Positions 50,679 to 59,615 are shown, numbered from the stretch's first letter. The stretch is 64,000 nt of DNA from Nocardioides sp. YIM 152315 (GCF_029210375.1 NZ_JARGER010000043.1:372001-436000), one strand, 5' to 3'. Notes: generated by a model not told the origin, from the letters alone. Translations and numbers: made by a program.

Positions 50679-50988
50679 CGACGGGGGCGCTGGTGTGCCG
50701 GTTTCCGGTGCACCGGCCCCTGTGGGTGATGACCGGTCTGGGCCCGACGCCTCCTGGACTCGGCGATCGTCGGCGCCCCCGCGGCGACAGTGCGGGCGTG
50801 TCGGGGCGACGCCGACCTGCGGTCGGGCGGCGGGTTCGGGGCGGGTCGGGCGGGCGGGCCCCGCACCCGGCAGGCCCCGGACTTCTCGTGCGTTGCACGC
50901 GCTTCTCGGGTGTTGCACCACCCCAGAAGCGCGGGAATACCCGGTGCACCGGGTATTCCGCGACCGGCGCCGCACCAGCCGCGGCCGG
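50679..50988. other. Convergent intergenic region with the second REP-like copy
   Basis: 310 nt between two converging genes. Besides the 84-nt element at 50876-50959 I see no gene, and no classic terminator for either neighbour, so the element itself may serve as a bidirectional stem. Confidence 0.6.
50876..50959 (-). repeat. 84-nt REP-like element, copy 2
   Basis: Inverted relative to copy 1. The perfect 26-bp palindrome is at 50934-50959, the complement of TGCAACACCCGAGAAGCGCG at 50898-50917, and the complement of CGAGAAGTCCGGG at 50876-50888. The total length equals copy 1 exactly; differences lie in the 16-nt spacer and a few other bases. Confidence 0.85.
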
Positions 50989-52191
50989 TCAGCTGTTGGA
51001 GAACACTGCCGGGTCGTCCGGACCGCGACCCGCCCACGTCCAGGCGTACGCCGGGTCCTCGACGGCCAGGCCGCCCTCGCCGAGGTCCAGCGGGGCGAAG
51101 GTGTCGACCATGACCGCCGACTCCTCGAAGTACTCGACGCCGAGCGATGCCTCGATCGCGGCCGGCTGCGGGCCGTGGGCGTAGCCGCCCGGGTGCAAGG
51201 AGATCGACCCCAGGCCGATGCCCGAGCCCTTGCGCGCCTCGTAGTCGCCGCCGACGTAGAACATGACCTCGTCGCTGTCGACGTTGGAGTGGTAGTAGGG
51301 CACCGGGATCGAGAGCGGGTGGTAGTCGACCTTGCGCGGCAGGAAGTTGCACACGACGAAGTTGTGGCCCTCGAACACCTGGTGCACCGGCGGCGGCTGG
51401 TGCACCTTGCCGGTGATCGGCATGTAGTCCTCGATGTTGAACGTGTAGGGGTAGAGGCAGCCGTCCCAGCCGACCACGTCGAAGGGGTGGGTGGCGTAGG
51501 TGAGCCGGGTGCCGACGATGCCGGCACTGGTGCGGTGCTTGACCAGCACCGCGACGTCCGCACCCTCCTGCGTGAACGTCTGCTCGGGTCCGTGCAGGTC
51601 GCGCTCGCAGTACGGCGCGTGCTCCAGCAGCTGGCCGTAGCGTGAGAGGTAGCGCTTCGGCGGGCTGATGTGGCTGTTGGCCTCGATCGCGTAGAGCTGG
51701 CTGGGCTGGGCCGGCACCCACCGGTGCGTGGTCGCCCGCGGCACGATCACGTAGTCGCCGGCGCGGTAGCCCACCACCCCGAAGACCGTCTCGACCACGC
51801 CGGCGCCCGCCTCGACGTACACGCACTCGTCGCCGATCGCGTTGCGGTAGTAGGGAGACGCCTCGCTGCCGGTCACGACGTACGAGATCCGCACGTCGTT
51901 GTTGCCCAGCACCAGCCGCCGGTCGGTGACGGCGTCGCCGCCGGTCTCGAGGTCGTGCAGCCTGAGGTGCCGCGGCTTCAGCGGGTGGTTGGGGGTCCGC
52001 GACTGGTCGGGCAGCTCCCAGACCTCCGAGCCGACGATCGCCGACGGCACGCCGCGGTGGTAGAGCAGCGAGGAGTCGGAGGAGAAGCCCTCCTCTCCCA
52101 TCAGCTCCTCGTGGTAGAGGCGACCCTCGGGGTCACGGTGCTGGGTGTGCCGCTTCGGGGGCACCTCGCCGATCCGTCGGTAGTGGGCCAT
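50989..52191 (-). CDS. hmgA: Homogentisate 1,2-dioxygenase
   Basis: 400 residues. Iron ligands are visible near residue 300 (YYHSNVDSDEVMFYVGG, His and Glu) and near 333 (LHPGGYAHGPQP, His). FEGHNFVVCNFLPRKVDYHPL is the family core. It opens the ring of homogentisate to maleylacetoacetate in tyrosine and phenylalanine breakdown. ATG at 52189-52191. It is divergent from the unknown gene and fahA, with an operator-like palindrome in the 75-nt gap. Confidence 0.95.
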   Translation of the reverse strand: MAHYRRIGEVPPKRHTQHRDPEGRLYHEELMGEEGFSSDSSLLYHRGVPSAIVGSEVWELPDQSRTPNHPLKPRHLRLHDLETGGDAVTDRRLVLGNNDVRISYVVTGSEASPYYRNAIGDECVYVEAGAGVVETVFGVVGYRAGDYVIVPRATTHRWVPAQPSQLYAIEANSHISPPKRYLSRYGQLLEHAPYCERDLHGPEQTFTQEGADVAVLVKHRTSAGIVGTRLTYATHPFDVVGWDGCLYPYTFNIEDYMPITGKVHQPPPVHQVFEGHNFVVCNFLPRKVDYHPLSIPVPYYHSNVDSDEVMFYVGGDYEARKGSGIGLGSISLHPGGYAHGPQPAAIEASLGVEYFEESAVMVDTFAPLDLGEGGLAVEDPAYAWTWAGRGPDDPAVFSNS

Positions 52192-52210
52192 GACGCTCTC
52201 CCGGGTCGTT

Positions 52211-52227
52211 CGTTCGATAGTCGAACG
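52211..52227. promoter_or_regulatory. Candidate operator between hmgA and the fahA operon
   Basis: CGTTCGA-TAG-TCGAACG is a perfect 7-bp inverted repeat. A related half-site CGTTCGCTATCCGA follows at 52232-52245. IclR- or TetR-type regulators bind such sites. The divergent layout suggests joint control of both transcripts. No regulator gene is adjacent. Confidence 0.55.
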
Positions 52228-52266
52228 TTGTCGTTCGCTATCCGATACGTGGTTAGAGTAGCCATC

Positions 52267-53112
52267 GTGTCAACGCAACCCCTGTCCACCGCCTGGCGGG
52301 GCCTGGTCGACGATGCCGCCATCTTCCCCCCGGGCGATGCGCCGCTGCCGGACGCGGCCGCCGCGCACCAGCGCCGGCGGAGCGACGAGCACGCCGACCT
52401 GGTCGGCACGTTCGTCGCGCGCGACACCGACCTCCCGGCGCTGAAGAGCACCCCCCTCGCGCTCTCGGTGGTCGTGACCGGAGGCGCCGGCCAGATCGCC
52501 GGGGCGGCCGGTCTGGCCCGCAAGCTCCACATCGCCGTCGAGGGCCTCGAGATCGCGCTGCGCGACCCCGCCGACCCGGTCGGCGCCGCCCGGCGCGTCG
52601 TGGCCGCGGTCGACGCCGCCCGCGGCGAGGGCCTGCTCGACGACCACGTCCCGGTCTTCGTCGAGATCCCGGCCTCCTGCCCCGAGCCGACCTGGCTCGC
52701 CACTGCCGACGAGGTGGCCGCCGCCGAGCACCGGCTGAAGTTCCGCACCGGCGGGCTCGAGGCCTCGGCGTACCCCACCTCCGGCACCGTGGCCGCCTGG
52801 ATCGATGCGGCGCTCGACCGCGAGACGGCGTTCAAGTGCACCGCCGGGTTGCACCGCGCGGTGCGCCACACCGGCGACGACGGCTTCGAGCACCAGGGCT
52901 TCCTCAACGTCCTCGTGGCCACCCGGCTGGCGTTCGACGGCAGCCCGCGGCCCGAGGTCGAGGCCGTCCTCGAGCAGCGTGAGCCGGCCGTCCTCGTCGA
53001 GGGGGCCGGCGAGATCGACCTCGCCGGCGCGCGGCGCTGGTTCACGTCGTTCGGGTCCTGCTCGGTCACCGAGCCGCTCGACGACCTGCTGGCACTGGGA
53101 CTCGTGCCATGA
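52267..53112 (+). CDS. Unknown protein between hmgA and fahA
   Basis: 281 residues, not recognised. It opens with AWRGLVDDAAIFPPGDAPLP, and contains a region with conserved-looking HIAVEGLEIALRD, PVFVEIPASCPEPTWL and KFRTGGLEASAYPTSGTV, then FKCTAGLHRAVRHTGDDGFE and QGFLNVLVATRLAFDG. Alternating hydrophobic strands followed by helices suggest a barrel-like fold. No signal peptide. GTG at 52267; its stop overlaps fahA by 4 nt, so it belongs to the homogentisate pathway operon. The pathway step missing from the cluster is maleylacetoacetate isomerisation. A role there is only a hypothesis. Confidence 0.75.
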   Translation: MSTQPLSTAWRGLVDDAAIFPPGDAPLPDAAAAHQRRRSDEHADLVGTFVARDTDLPALKSTPLALSVVVTGGAGQIAGAAGLARKLHIAVEGLEIALRDPADPVGAARRVVAAVDAARGEGLLDDHVPVFVEIPASCPEPTWLATADEVAAAEHRLKFRTGGLEASAYPTSGTVAAWIDAALDRETAFKCTAGLHRAVRHTGDDGFEHQGFLNVLVATRLAFDGSPRPEVEAVLEQREPAVLVEGAGEIDLAGARRWFTSFGSCSVTEPLDDLLALGLVP

Positions 53113-54284
53113 GCACCTGGGTCCCCGGTGCCGACGAAGGCCACTTCGGCGTCGACAACCTGCCGTACGGCGTGTTCTCCCGCCCCGGCGAGGAGCCCCG
53201 CGTGGGCGTGCGGATCGGCGACTTCGTGGTCGACCTCGCGCCGATCGCCGCCGCGGAGATGCTCGACGTCCACCACGTCTTCCAGGAGCGGACGCTCAAC
53301 CCCCTGATGGCCCAGGGCCGGCGGGTTCGCGAGTCCGTGCGGGCCTGGGTGACCGGCCTGCTCACCGACGACACCGAGCGCGACCTCGTCGAGCCGTCGC
53401 TGGTGCCGCTCGGCGACGTCACGCTGCACCTACCGGTCGACGTCGCCGACTACGTGGACTTCTACGCCTCCGAGCACCACGCCTCCAACGTCGGGAGGAT
53501 CTTCCGCCCCGACGGCGAGGCGCTGCTGCCCAACTGGAAGCACCTCCCGGTCGGCTACCACGGCCGCGCCGGCACGGTCGTCGCGTCCGGCACGCCCGTC
53601 GTGCGGCCGAGCGGCCAGCGCCGCGGCGACGAGCGCCCATCGTTCGGACCGTCGACGCGGCTCGACATCGAGGCCGAGCTCGGCTTCGTGGTCGGCACCG
53701 GGTCCGAGCTCGGCGCGCCGGTCTCGTACGACGCGTTCGCCGACCACGTCTTCGGCGTCGTCGGGCTCAACGACTGGTCGGCGCGGGACATCCAGGCCTG
53801 GGAGTACGTGCCGCTGGGGCCGTTCCTCGGCAAGTCCTTCGCGACGTCGATCTCGCACTGGGTCACGCCCCTGGAGGCACTCGACGCGGCATGGGCCGAC
53901 CTGCCCGGCCAGGACCCGGAGCCCCTCCCCTACCTGGGACCCGGCGCCACCCGCGGGCTGGACATCGACGTCGAGGTGGTCGTCAACGGCGAGATCGTCA
54001 GCCGTCCGCCGTACCGCACGATGTACTGGTCGCCGGCCCAGATGCTCGCCCACCTCACCGTCAACGGCGCTTCCCTGCGCACCGGCGACCTCTACGCCTC
54101 GGGCACCATCAGCGGACCCGAGCCCGACCAGCGCGGGTCGCTGCTGGAGATCGGGTGGGGCGACGAGACCGCGTTCCTCGCCGACGGCGACGCGGTGGTG
54201 CTGCGCTACACCGCACCGGGCACCGGCGGCGGCCGGATCGCGCTCGGCGAGGTCAGCGGACGGATCGAACCCGCCGACGGGTGA
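53109..54284 (+). CDS. fahA: Fumarylacetoacetase
   Basis: 391 residues. An N-terminal SH3-like part (DNLPYGVFSRPGEEPRVGVRI) precedes the FAH catalytic domain with YVDFYASEHHASNVGRIFRP, RLDIEAELGFVVG (metal Glu residues), GLNDWSARDIQAWEYVPLG and FLGKSFATSISHWV. It cleaves fumarylacetoacetate to fumarate and acetoacetate, the last step of tyrosine breakdown. ATG coupled to the unknown upstream gene by a 4-nt overlap. Confidence 0.96.
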   Translation: MSTWVPGADEGHFGVDNLPYGVFSRPGEEPRVGVRIGDFVVDLAPIAAAEMLDVHHVFQERTLNPLMAQGRRVRESVRAWVTGLLTDDTERDLVEPSLVPLGDVTLHLPVDVADYVDFYASEHHASNVGRIFRPDGEALLPNWKHLPVGYHGRAGTVVASGTPVVRPSGQRRGDERPSFGPSTRLDIEAELGFVVGTGSELGAPVSYDAFADHVFGVVGLNDWSARDIQAWEYVPLGPFLGKSFATSISHWVTPLEALDAAWADLPGQDPEPLPYLGPGATRGLDIDVEVVVNGEIVSRPPYRTMYWSPAQMLAHLTVNGASLRTGDLYASGTISGPEPDQRGSLLEIGWGDETAFLADGDAVVLRYTAPGTGGGRIALGEVSGRIEPADG

Positions 54285-54366
54285 CCGGCAGGAAGTGACC
54301 CGAGGTGCCGCGATCCGGCACCTGCGACGGAGGTCCGCGCACTCCTCGCCTGCCTACGTTGCCGGC

Positions 54367-54945
54367 GTGACCCACCACCGCGCCTTCCCCGGACCCTCCC
54401 GTCGAACGCCTGGCCCGCTGGCCGCGACGATGCTCGTCGTCGCGCTCTCCGCGCTCGGCTGCGGCACGGCCGGCCCCACGGAGCGGACGCCGGAGGGCCT
54501 CCCGCAGGTGCCGCCGGCCGGCGACCGCGGCGACCGCGGCGGCCCCTTCGACACGAGCCGACCCGAGATCGGCAACCTCGACCCGGACCTGCTCGAGGCG
54601 ATCCGGGCCGCCGCACGCGATGCGCAGGACGATGGCGTGCGGATGGTGGTCACCAGCGGCTGGCGCAGCCGGGAGCACCAGCAGCGCCTGTTCGCGGAGG
54701 CCCTGAGCAAGTACGGGAGCGAGGAGGAGGCGAGCCGCTGGGTGTCCACGCCCGACACCTCGGCCCACGTCACCGGCGATGCTGTCGACATCGGCCCGAC
54801 CGACGCCGACAGCTGGCTCAGCCAGCACGGCTCCGACTACGGGCTGTGCCAGGTCTTCGCCAACGAGATCTGGCACTACGAGCTCGCCACGAGCCCGGGC
54901 GGTCGGTGCCCCGAGATGTGGCCCGACAGCAGTGCTCGCCACTAG
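54367..54945 (+). CDS. VanY-like D-alanyl-D-alanine carboxypeptidase, probable lipoprotein
   Basis: 192 residues. A signal sequence ends in a lipobox-like ALGCG. The peptidase domain has SGWRSREHQQRLF, SAHVTGDAVDIGP (zinc His and Asp) and EIWHYEL (catalytic Glu and zinc His), the M15B set that trims the terminal D-Ala of peptidoglycan stems. It would act outside the membrane. GTG at 54367-54369, with a TACGTT -10-like box about 8 nt upstream, so it may be leaderless. Its stop overlaps the convergent beta-helix gene by 4 nt. Confidence 0.85.
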   Translation: MTHHRAFPGPSRRTPGPLAATMLVVALSALGCGTAGPTERTPEGLPQVPPAGDRGDRGGPFDTSRPEIGNLDPDLLEAIRAAARDAQDDGVRMVVTSGWRSREHQQRLFAEALSKYGSEEEASRWVSTPDTSAHVTGDAVDIGPTDADSWLSQHGSDYGLCQVFANEIWHYELATSPGGRCPEMWPDSSARH

Positions 54946-56087
54946 CGCCGCTCGAAGGCACCGAGGTCGACGCGGCCGGCGACCGGGCGGCGTACCTGTC
55001 GGGTCGGGTGGACGTACTCCCAGCGGGCGCGCCACCGCTTCGGCACGCTGGCGCCGCGGTCGACGGCGGGCGAGGTGCGCCGGAGCCGGAAGTCGTCGGC
55101 GGCCGGGTCGACGAAGGTCCGCCACCCCACGCGGCGGTTGGCGCGCGCCGGGATCCCGGCGAGGTTCGTGAGGTCACCGGGCCCGACCAGCAGGTTGTTG
55201 CGCAGGTGGGCGCGGCTGCTCCCGGCGAGCGCGACGAAGGTGCCCGCCGGCCGGCGGTTGACGAAGGTGTTGTTGACCACCCAGAGATCGCGCGAGTCAT
55301 GGTCGAAGCCCTCGGCGCCGTAGGACACCAGCGTCGAGTTCTCCGAGCTCGGGCCCTGGATGACGACGTTGCCGGCGATCAGCGAGCGGCCGCCGTCGGG
55401 CAGGTCGATCGAGTAGCTGGCGGTGGCGCCGGCGTCCGAGATCCGGTTGCCGGTGATGGTGGTCCGGGCGGCGCGGGACTTCAGCTCGTGGCCGACCGCG
55501 GCTCCCCACAGGTAGCTGCCGCTGACGCGCAGCGAGCGCACGGCGCCGACGTAGAGGTTGTGCGTGTAGCCGTCGCCGGCGCCGTTGCGGAAGAACCGGG
55601 AGCGCCGGATCACGATGTCGCTCTCGGGATCGGCGCCCGTGAGGAGGCCGTCCTGGTTGTGGTGGAACCAGCTGCGGGTGACCGTGAGCCCGGTGCCTTC
55701 CTGGCGGATGCCGGCACCGTTGCCGTCGGCGACCGACGCGCCGCTGAACTCGAGGCGGTCGACCGTGGCGCGATCCCCGGCGATCACCCAGATCGCCTTC
55801 CCCTGGGCGCTCTCGCCGCCGGCCCGCAGATGTGCCCGACCACCGACGCCGCGCAGGGTCAGGTCGTCCTGGGTCCAGGTGGCGACGTCGCCGACGTAGG
55901 TGCCGGCCTCGATCAGCACGGTGTCGCCGTCCCGCGCCACCGACGCGGCGGCGCTGGGGGTCGCCAGCGATCGGCCCGGTCCGACCCGCCACGTCCGCGG
56001 TCCCTCCTCGGGCGGCACGGCGGTCGCGGGCAGCCCGCACCCGAGCAGGAGCACCGCACAGAGCACGGCCGCACCTCGCGCTGTCAT
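54942..56087 (-). CDS. Right-handed beta-helix lipoprotein
   Basis: 381 residues. Signal peptide with lipobox LLLGCG. The mature protein begins with RTWRVGPGRSLATPSAAASV and DGDTVLIEAGTYVGD, the entry motif of periplasmic copper-binding/NosD-like and alginate-epimerase-like beta-helices. Rungs such as LTVTRSWFHHNQDGLLTG, IVIRRSRFFRNGAGDG and LWVVNNTFVNRRPAG follow. Probably binds or remodels a polysaccharide at the surface. It starts 4 nt after the acyltransferase gene, so the two form an operon. Catalytic residues are not recognisable. Confidence 0.75.
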   Translation of the reverse strand: MTARGAAVLCAVLLLGCGLPATAVPPEEGPRTWRVGPGRSLATPSAAASVARDGDTVLIEAGTYVGDVATWTQDDLTLRGVGGRAHLRAGGESAQGKAIWVIAGDRATVDRLEFSGASVADGNGAGIRQEGTGLTVTRSWFHHNQDGLLTGADPESDIVIRRSRFFRNGAGDGYTHNLYVGAVRSLRVSGSYLWGAAVGHELKSRAARTTITGNRISDAGATASYSIDLPDGGRSLIAGNVVIQGPSSENSTLVSYGAEGFDHDSRDLWVVNNTFVNRRPAGTFVALAGSSRAHLRNNLLVGPGDLTNLAGIPARANRRVGWRTFVDPAADDFRLRRTSPAVDRGASVPKRWRARWEYVHPTRQVRRPVAGRVDLGAFERR

Positions 56088-56091
56088 GCGC

Positions 56092-58206
56092 TCACTCCCG
56101 TGAGTCGAGCTCGAGGCCGTCGAAGGCACCGGAGTCCTTCATCTGCGCCCAGATCTGCCCGCGGATCGACATCACCAGGCCCTTCGACAGATGGTCGGCG
56201 TCGTGCCAGGTCACCTCGCCGTCGACGATGGGCGCGCACAGCACCCGACCCGGGCAGTAGGCGTCGCGGATCTCGGCGCTGTGGACGTCGGGCATGGTGG
56301 TGGTGAAGAAGTCGTAGAAGCTGTCGATCGACGGCCGCGCGGTCGGCGGCACGACGGCGCAGTCGGCCTGCTGCTTCGCCACGGAGAGGCAGTCGAGCGG
56401 GTCCGGGCCGCCGACGTCGTACCCGCCGGTGCCGAAGACGCTGTGCATCAGCAGGACCCGGGCGCCGGTGTCGCGGATCTTCTCGACGGACTCCTGCGAC
56501 TTGCGGAGCAGCATCTGGTCGAAGCTCTCGTCGGGGTGCTCGGCCGCGTCGTCGGCGGCGGTGTCGCGTGCCCAGTGGCCGTCGCTGCGCGCCTTGCCGA
56601 CGGTCACCACGACGTCGGCATCCATCTCGGGGAGGATTTCGTCGTAGAACCGCGAGCGCATCTGCGAGCACTCGTCCTGGCGCGCCTGACCGACCCGGGT
56701 CACGCCGATGCCGTCCTGCCACGGGCAGTTGTTGAGGATGTTCGTCGACAGCCGGAAGCCCTTCTCCTCCGCCAGCCGGTGCAGCGCGGTCGCGAGCATC
56801 GCGGCATGGCTGTCGCCGATCAGCACGACCAGGGGGCCGTCGTTGTCGTCGACGACCACGCACGACGCGGGGGTGCCGTCGGAGCACTGCGGACCGATCT
56901 CGCCCTCGTCGTGCGCGAGCTCCTCGAAGTCGACGTCCTTCGGCACCGGCTCGTCGAGCTCGGCCAGCGCCGCCGCGACGTCACCGGTCCCCTTCGCACG
57001 GTCCGGTACGTCGATCGGCGCGCTCGCGCCGGGTCCGGACGCGGCCACCACCGGCTGTCGCTCGCTCTCGAGCACCACCGGCACGACGACGGCCGCGACC
57101 AGGACACTCGCGGCCAGGCCCGAGACGACCACCGGCCACGGCGTACGAGCCAGGCTGCGGCTCCGCCGGATCGGGGTCTCGAAGACCTGGAACGACAGGG
57201 CCGCCAGCCCGGTGGCGATCGCCGTCGCCATCAGTGCGAGCACCAGCGGACGGACGTCGAACAGCTGCGCGGTCACGAGGATGACCGGCCAGTGCCACAG
57301 GTAGGTGCCGTAGGAGATCTGGCCGAGGTAGCGCGGCACCGACCACGACAGCATCCTGCTGACCGACGTGAGCGGGGCCAGGCAGACGCCGCCGACGGCG
57401 GCCACCGCGGCCACGGCGCACCACAGCCCGCGGACGCTCTCGCTGACGTCGACCCACCCCGAGGCGAGCACGACGACGCCGATCACGCCGAGCGTGCCGG
57501 CGACCGCGCCCACACCCCGGCTCTCCACCATCCCGCGCCGGCCGAGCTCGCGCAGCACGATCGCCAGGACGCACCCGACCAGCGGCTGGTAGATCCGGGT
57601 CTGGGTGGCGTAGTAGGCGAAGTTGACGTCGCTCGCGGCGTGGAAGACCTGCAGCCCGACCGAGACCGCCGCCAGCGCCGCGAGCAGGACGCCGAGCCGG
57701 CGCTCGGACTGCCGTGCCTTCGTCAGCACCAGGAAGACCACGAGCGGGTAGACGATGTAGTACTGCTCCTCGATCGAGAGCGACCAGTAGTGCAGGAACG
57801 GCGAGGTCGAGACGCCGTCACCGAAGTAGTCGTTGGCGTCGGCGATGAACTGCCAGTTCGAGTAGTAGAGCAGCGCGGACCGGGCGTCGGAGACCATCGA
57901 GATCCGGCTCGCCTCGGGCGTCACCAGCACGGCCAGCACGCAGGTGACGGTGATCGCGAGCACCGCGGCCGGCAGCAGACGGCGCACCCGACGGCCGTAG
58001 AAGCTGCCGAGCGAGAACGACCCGCGGCGGTCGACCTCGCTCAGGATCACGTTGGTGACGAGGAAGCCCGAGAGCACGAAGAACAGGTCGACGCCGATGA
58101 AGCCCCCGCTGACCGACGCCATCCCGGCGTGGAAGGCGAGCACCAGCATCACGGCGACGAACCTCAGTCCGTCGAGCTGCGGCCGGTACTCCCACACGGG
58201 CAGCAA
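56092..58206 (-). CDS. OafA-like membrane O-acyltransferase with SGNH domain
   Basis: 704 residues. The acyltransferase-3 domain spans about residues 1-360 with ten or so helices: YRPQLDGLRFVAVMLVLAFH, FIGVDLFFVLSGFLVT, the FYGRRVRRLLPA motif, and FLHYWSLSIEEQYYIVYPL. The C-terminal extracytoplasmic SGNH hydrolase domain has LVVLIGDSHAAML (Ser) and HDADHLSKGLVMSI (Asp/His). Such fusions O-acetylate peptidoglycan or surface polysaccharides. ATG at 58204-58206. Operon with the beta-helix lipoprotein gene downstream. Confidence 0.9.
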   Translation of the reverse strand: MLPVWEYRPQLDGLRFVAVMLVLAFHAGMASVSGGFIGVDLFFVLSGFLVTNVILSEVDRRGSFSLGSFYGRRVRRLLPAAVLAITVTCVLAVLVTPEASRISMVSDARSALLYYSNWQFIADANDYFGDGVSTSPFLHYWSLSIEEQYYIVYPLVVFLVLTKARQSERRLGVLLAALAAVSVGLQVFHAASDVNFAYYATQTRIYQPLVGCVLAIVLRELGRRGMVESRGVGAVAGTLGVIGVVVLASGWVDVSESVRGLWCAVAAVAAVGGVCLAPLTSVSRMLSWSVPRYLGQISYGTYLWHWPVILVTAQLFDVRPLVLALMATAIATGLAALSFQVFETPIRRSRSLARTPWPVVVSGLAASVLVAAVVVPVVLESERQPVVAASGPGASAPIDVPDRAKGTGDVAAALAELDEPVPKDVDFEELAHDEGEIGPQCSDGTPASCVVVDDNDGPLVVLIGDSHAAMLATALHRLAEEKGFRLSTNILNNCPWQDGIGVTRVGQARQDECSQMRSRFYDEILPEMDADVVVTVGKARSDGHWARDTAADDAAEHPDESFDQMLLRKSQESVEKIRDTGARVLLMHSVFGTGGYDVGGPDPLDCLSVAKQQADCAVVPPTARPSIDSFYDFFTTTMPDVHSAEIRDAYCPGRVLCAPIVDGEVTWHDADHLSKGLVMSIRGQIWAQMKDSGAFDGLELDSRE

Positions 58207-58322
58207 CCGTAGCCGGGCACCGTGCGCGGGGCCTAAACCGGTTGAGCCGCGCCACGCTCAGCGGTTGGCTGGGCCGTGAGCGAGCGCAGCGAGCTCATCA
58301 TCCAAGACAGCGCGTCATGTGC

Positions 58323-58360
58323 CTCATGCGCGCACGAAGCGAAGCGAGTACGCGCATGAG
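58323..58360 (+). promoter_or_regulatory. Hairpin covering the start codon of the Eis-like gene
   Basis: CTCATGCGCG (58323-58332) and CGCGCATGAG (58351-58360) pair perfectly around an 18-nt loop containing GAAGCGAAGCGAG. The right arm includes the ATG of the gene, so the mRNA could mask its own start. A second repeat, TGAGC...GCTCA around GAGCGCAGCGA, lies at 58277-58297. Confidence 0.5.
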
Positions 58361-59615
58361 TCTCATCCGGGTCGGACCGGCCACCGACGCCGACCGCTAC
58401 CGCGCAACCGACGACACCGTCTGGTTCCAGGAGGTGCTGCCGCAGCCGACCGAGCTCCTGCTCACCGGGCTGCCGGTCGACCAACGGTTCGCCGCCGAGA
58501 TCGACGGCGCGGACGAGGCGACGTACCCCGGCGTCTACGGCGTCTTCCCGCTCCGGCTCGCCGTGCCCGGACCGGGCGGCGGGCCGAGGCAGGTGGCGTG
58601 CGCCGGCCTCACCTGGGTCGGCGTGCATCCCGACCATCGCCGCCGGGGCGTGCTCACCTCGATGCTGCGGCACCACTTCGAGCAGGTGCACGCGGAGCCG
58701 GGCACCCATGTCTCCGCGCTGCACGCGAGCGAGCCGGCGATCTACGGGCGGCACGGCTATGGCCTGGCGTCGCTGGAGCTGGTCGTGACGCTGTCCCGCG
58801 GCACCACGCTGACCGCACCCGGCCTCGACGACGCCGCCGACCCGGTGACGACCCGGATGGCGACGGTCTCCGATCGCGACGTGCCGCGGCGGATGCACGA
58901 CTGCCACGTCGCGAACGCCGCGCTCGGCGAGGTCGTCGGCGCCCTCGGCTACTACGAGCGGATCTGCCTGGAGGTGCCCGAACACCAGCGTGACAAGGAG
59001 CCGTGGCGGGTGCTCTTCGCCCGGCGAGGCGGTCGCGACGTCGGGTTCGCGATGTTCCGGCGCTCCCAGAAGTGGGAGCACGCCCGTCCCGCCGGCGACC
59101 TCGAGGTCTGGGCGGTCGTCGGCGAGCCGGCCACCCGGCTGGCGCTGCTGCGCCGGCTGGTCGACTTCGACCTGGTCGGCAGCGTCAAGGTCGGCAACGT
59201 CGGGAGCGAGGACCCGCTGCTCACGTGGGCGGGCGGACCTCGTGCGACCTCCGCCGTCGAGACCTACGACAGCCTGTGGGTCCGGCTCGTCGACCTGCCC
59301 GAGGCGCTCGCCGAGCGCACGTGGAGCGCCCCCTGCGACGTCGTCGTCGACGTGGCCGACCGCTCCGCGCCCTGGAACGAGGGCCGGTGGCGGATCCACG
59401 TCGACGGGTCCGGCGCCGCCGCGGTCGAGAGGACCGACGCCGACGCCGACCTGCGGCTCCCGGTCGACGCGCTCGGCGCGGCGTACCTCGGCGGCACCAG
59501 CCTGCTCGGGTTGGCCCGGGCCGGCACCGTGGTCGAGCAGCGCTCCGGTGCCGCCCGCGAGCTGTGGCACGCGATGCGCGCCGACCTCGCACCTGCGGCG
59601 GCGGTCGGATTCTGA
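58356..59615 (+). CDS. Eis-like GNAT N-acetyltransferase
   Basis: 419 residues. The N-terminal GNAT domain has the acetyl-CoA loop VHPDHRRRGVLTSMLRHHF and ALHASEPAIYGRHGYG. A second GNAT-like domain and a C-terminal sterol-carrier-like domain (WRIHVDGSGAAAVERTDADA) follow. The C-terminus ends in VGF, near the carboxylate that acts in catalysis in Eis. Eis proteins acetylate amines such as aminoglycosides and can confer resistance. The natural substrate here is unknown. The ATG at 58356 begins MSLIRVGPATDAD; no ribosome site precedes it. Confidence 0.88.
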   Translation: MSLIRVGPATDADRYRATDDTVWFQEVLPQPTELLLTGLPVDQRFAAEIDGADEATYPGVYGVFPLRLAVPGPGGGPRQVACAGLTWVGVHPDHRRRGVLTSMLRHHFEQVHAEPGTHVSALHASEPAIYGRHGYGLASLELVVTLSRGTTLTAPGLDDAADPVTTRMATVSDRDVPRRMHDCHVANAALGEVVGALGYYERICLEVPEHQRDKEPWRVLFARRGGRDVGFAMFRRSQKWEHARPAGDLEVWAVVGEPATRLALLRRLVDFDLVGSVKVGNVGSEDPLLTWAGGPRATSAVETYDSLWVRLVDLPEALAERTWSAPCDVVVDVADRSAPWNEGRWRIHVDGSGAAAVERTDADADLRLPVDALGAAYLGGTSLLGLARAGTVVEQRSGAARELWHAMRADLAPAAAVGF

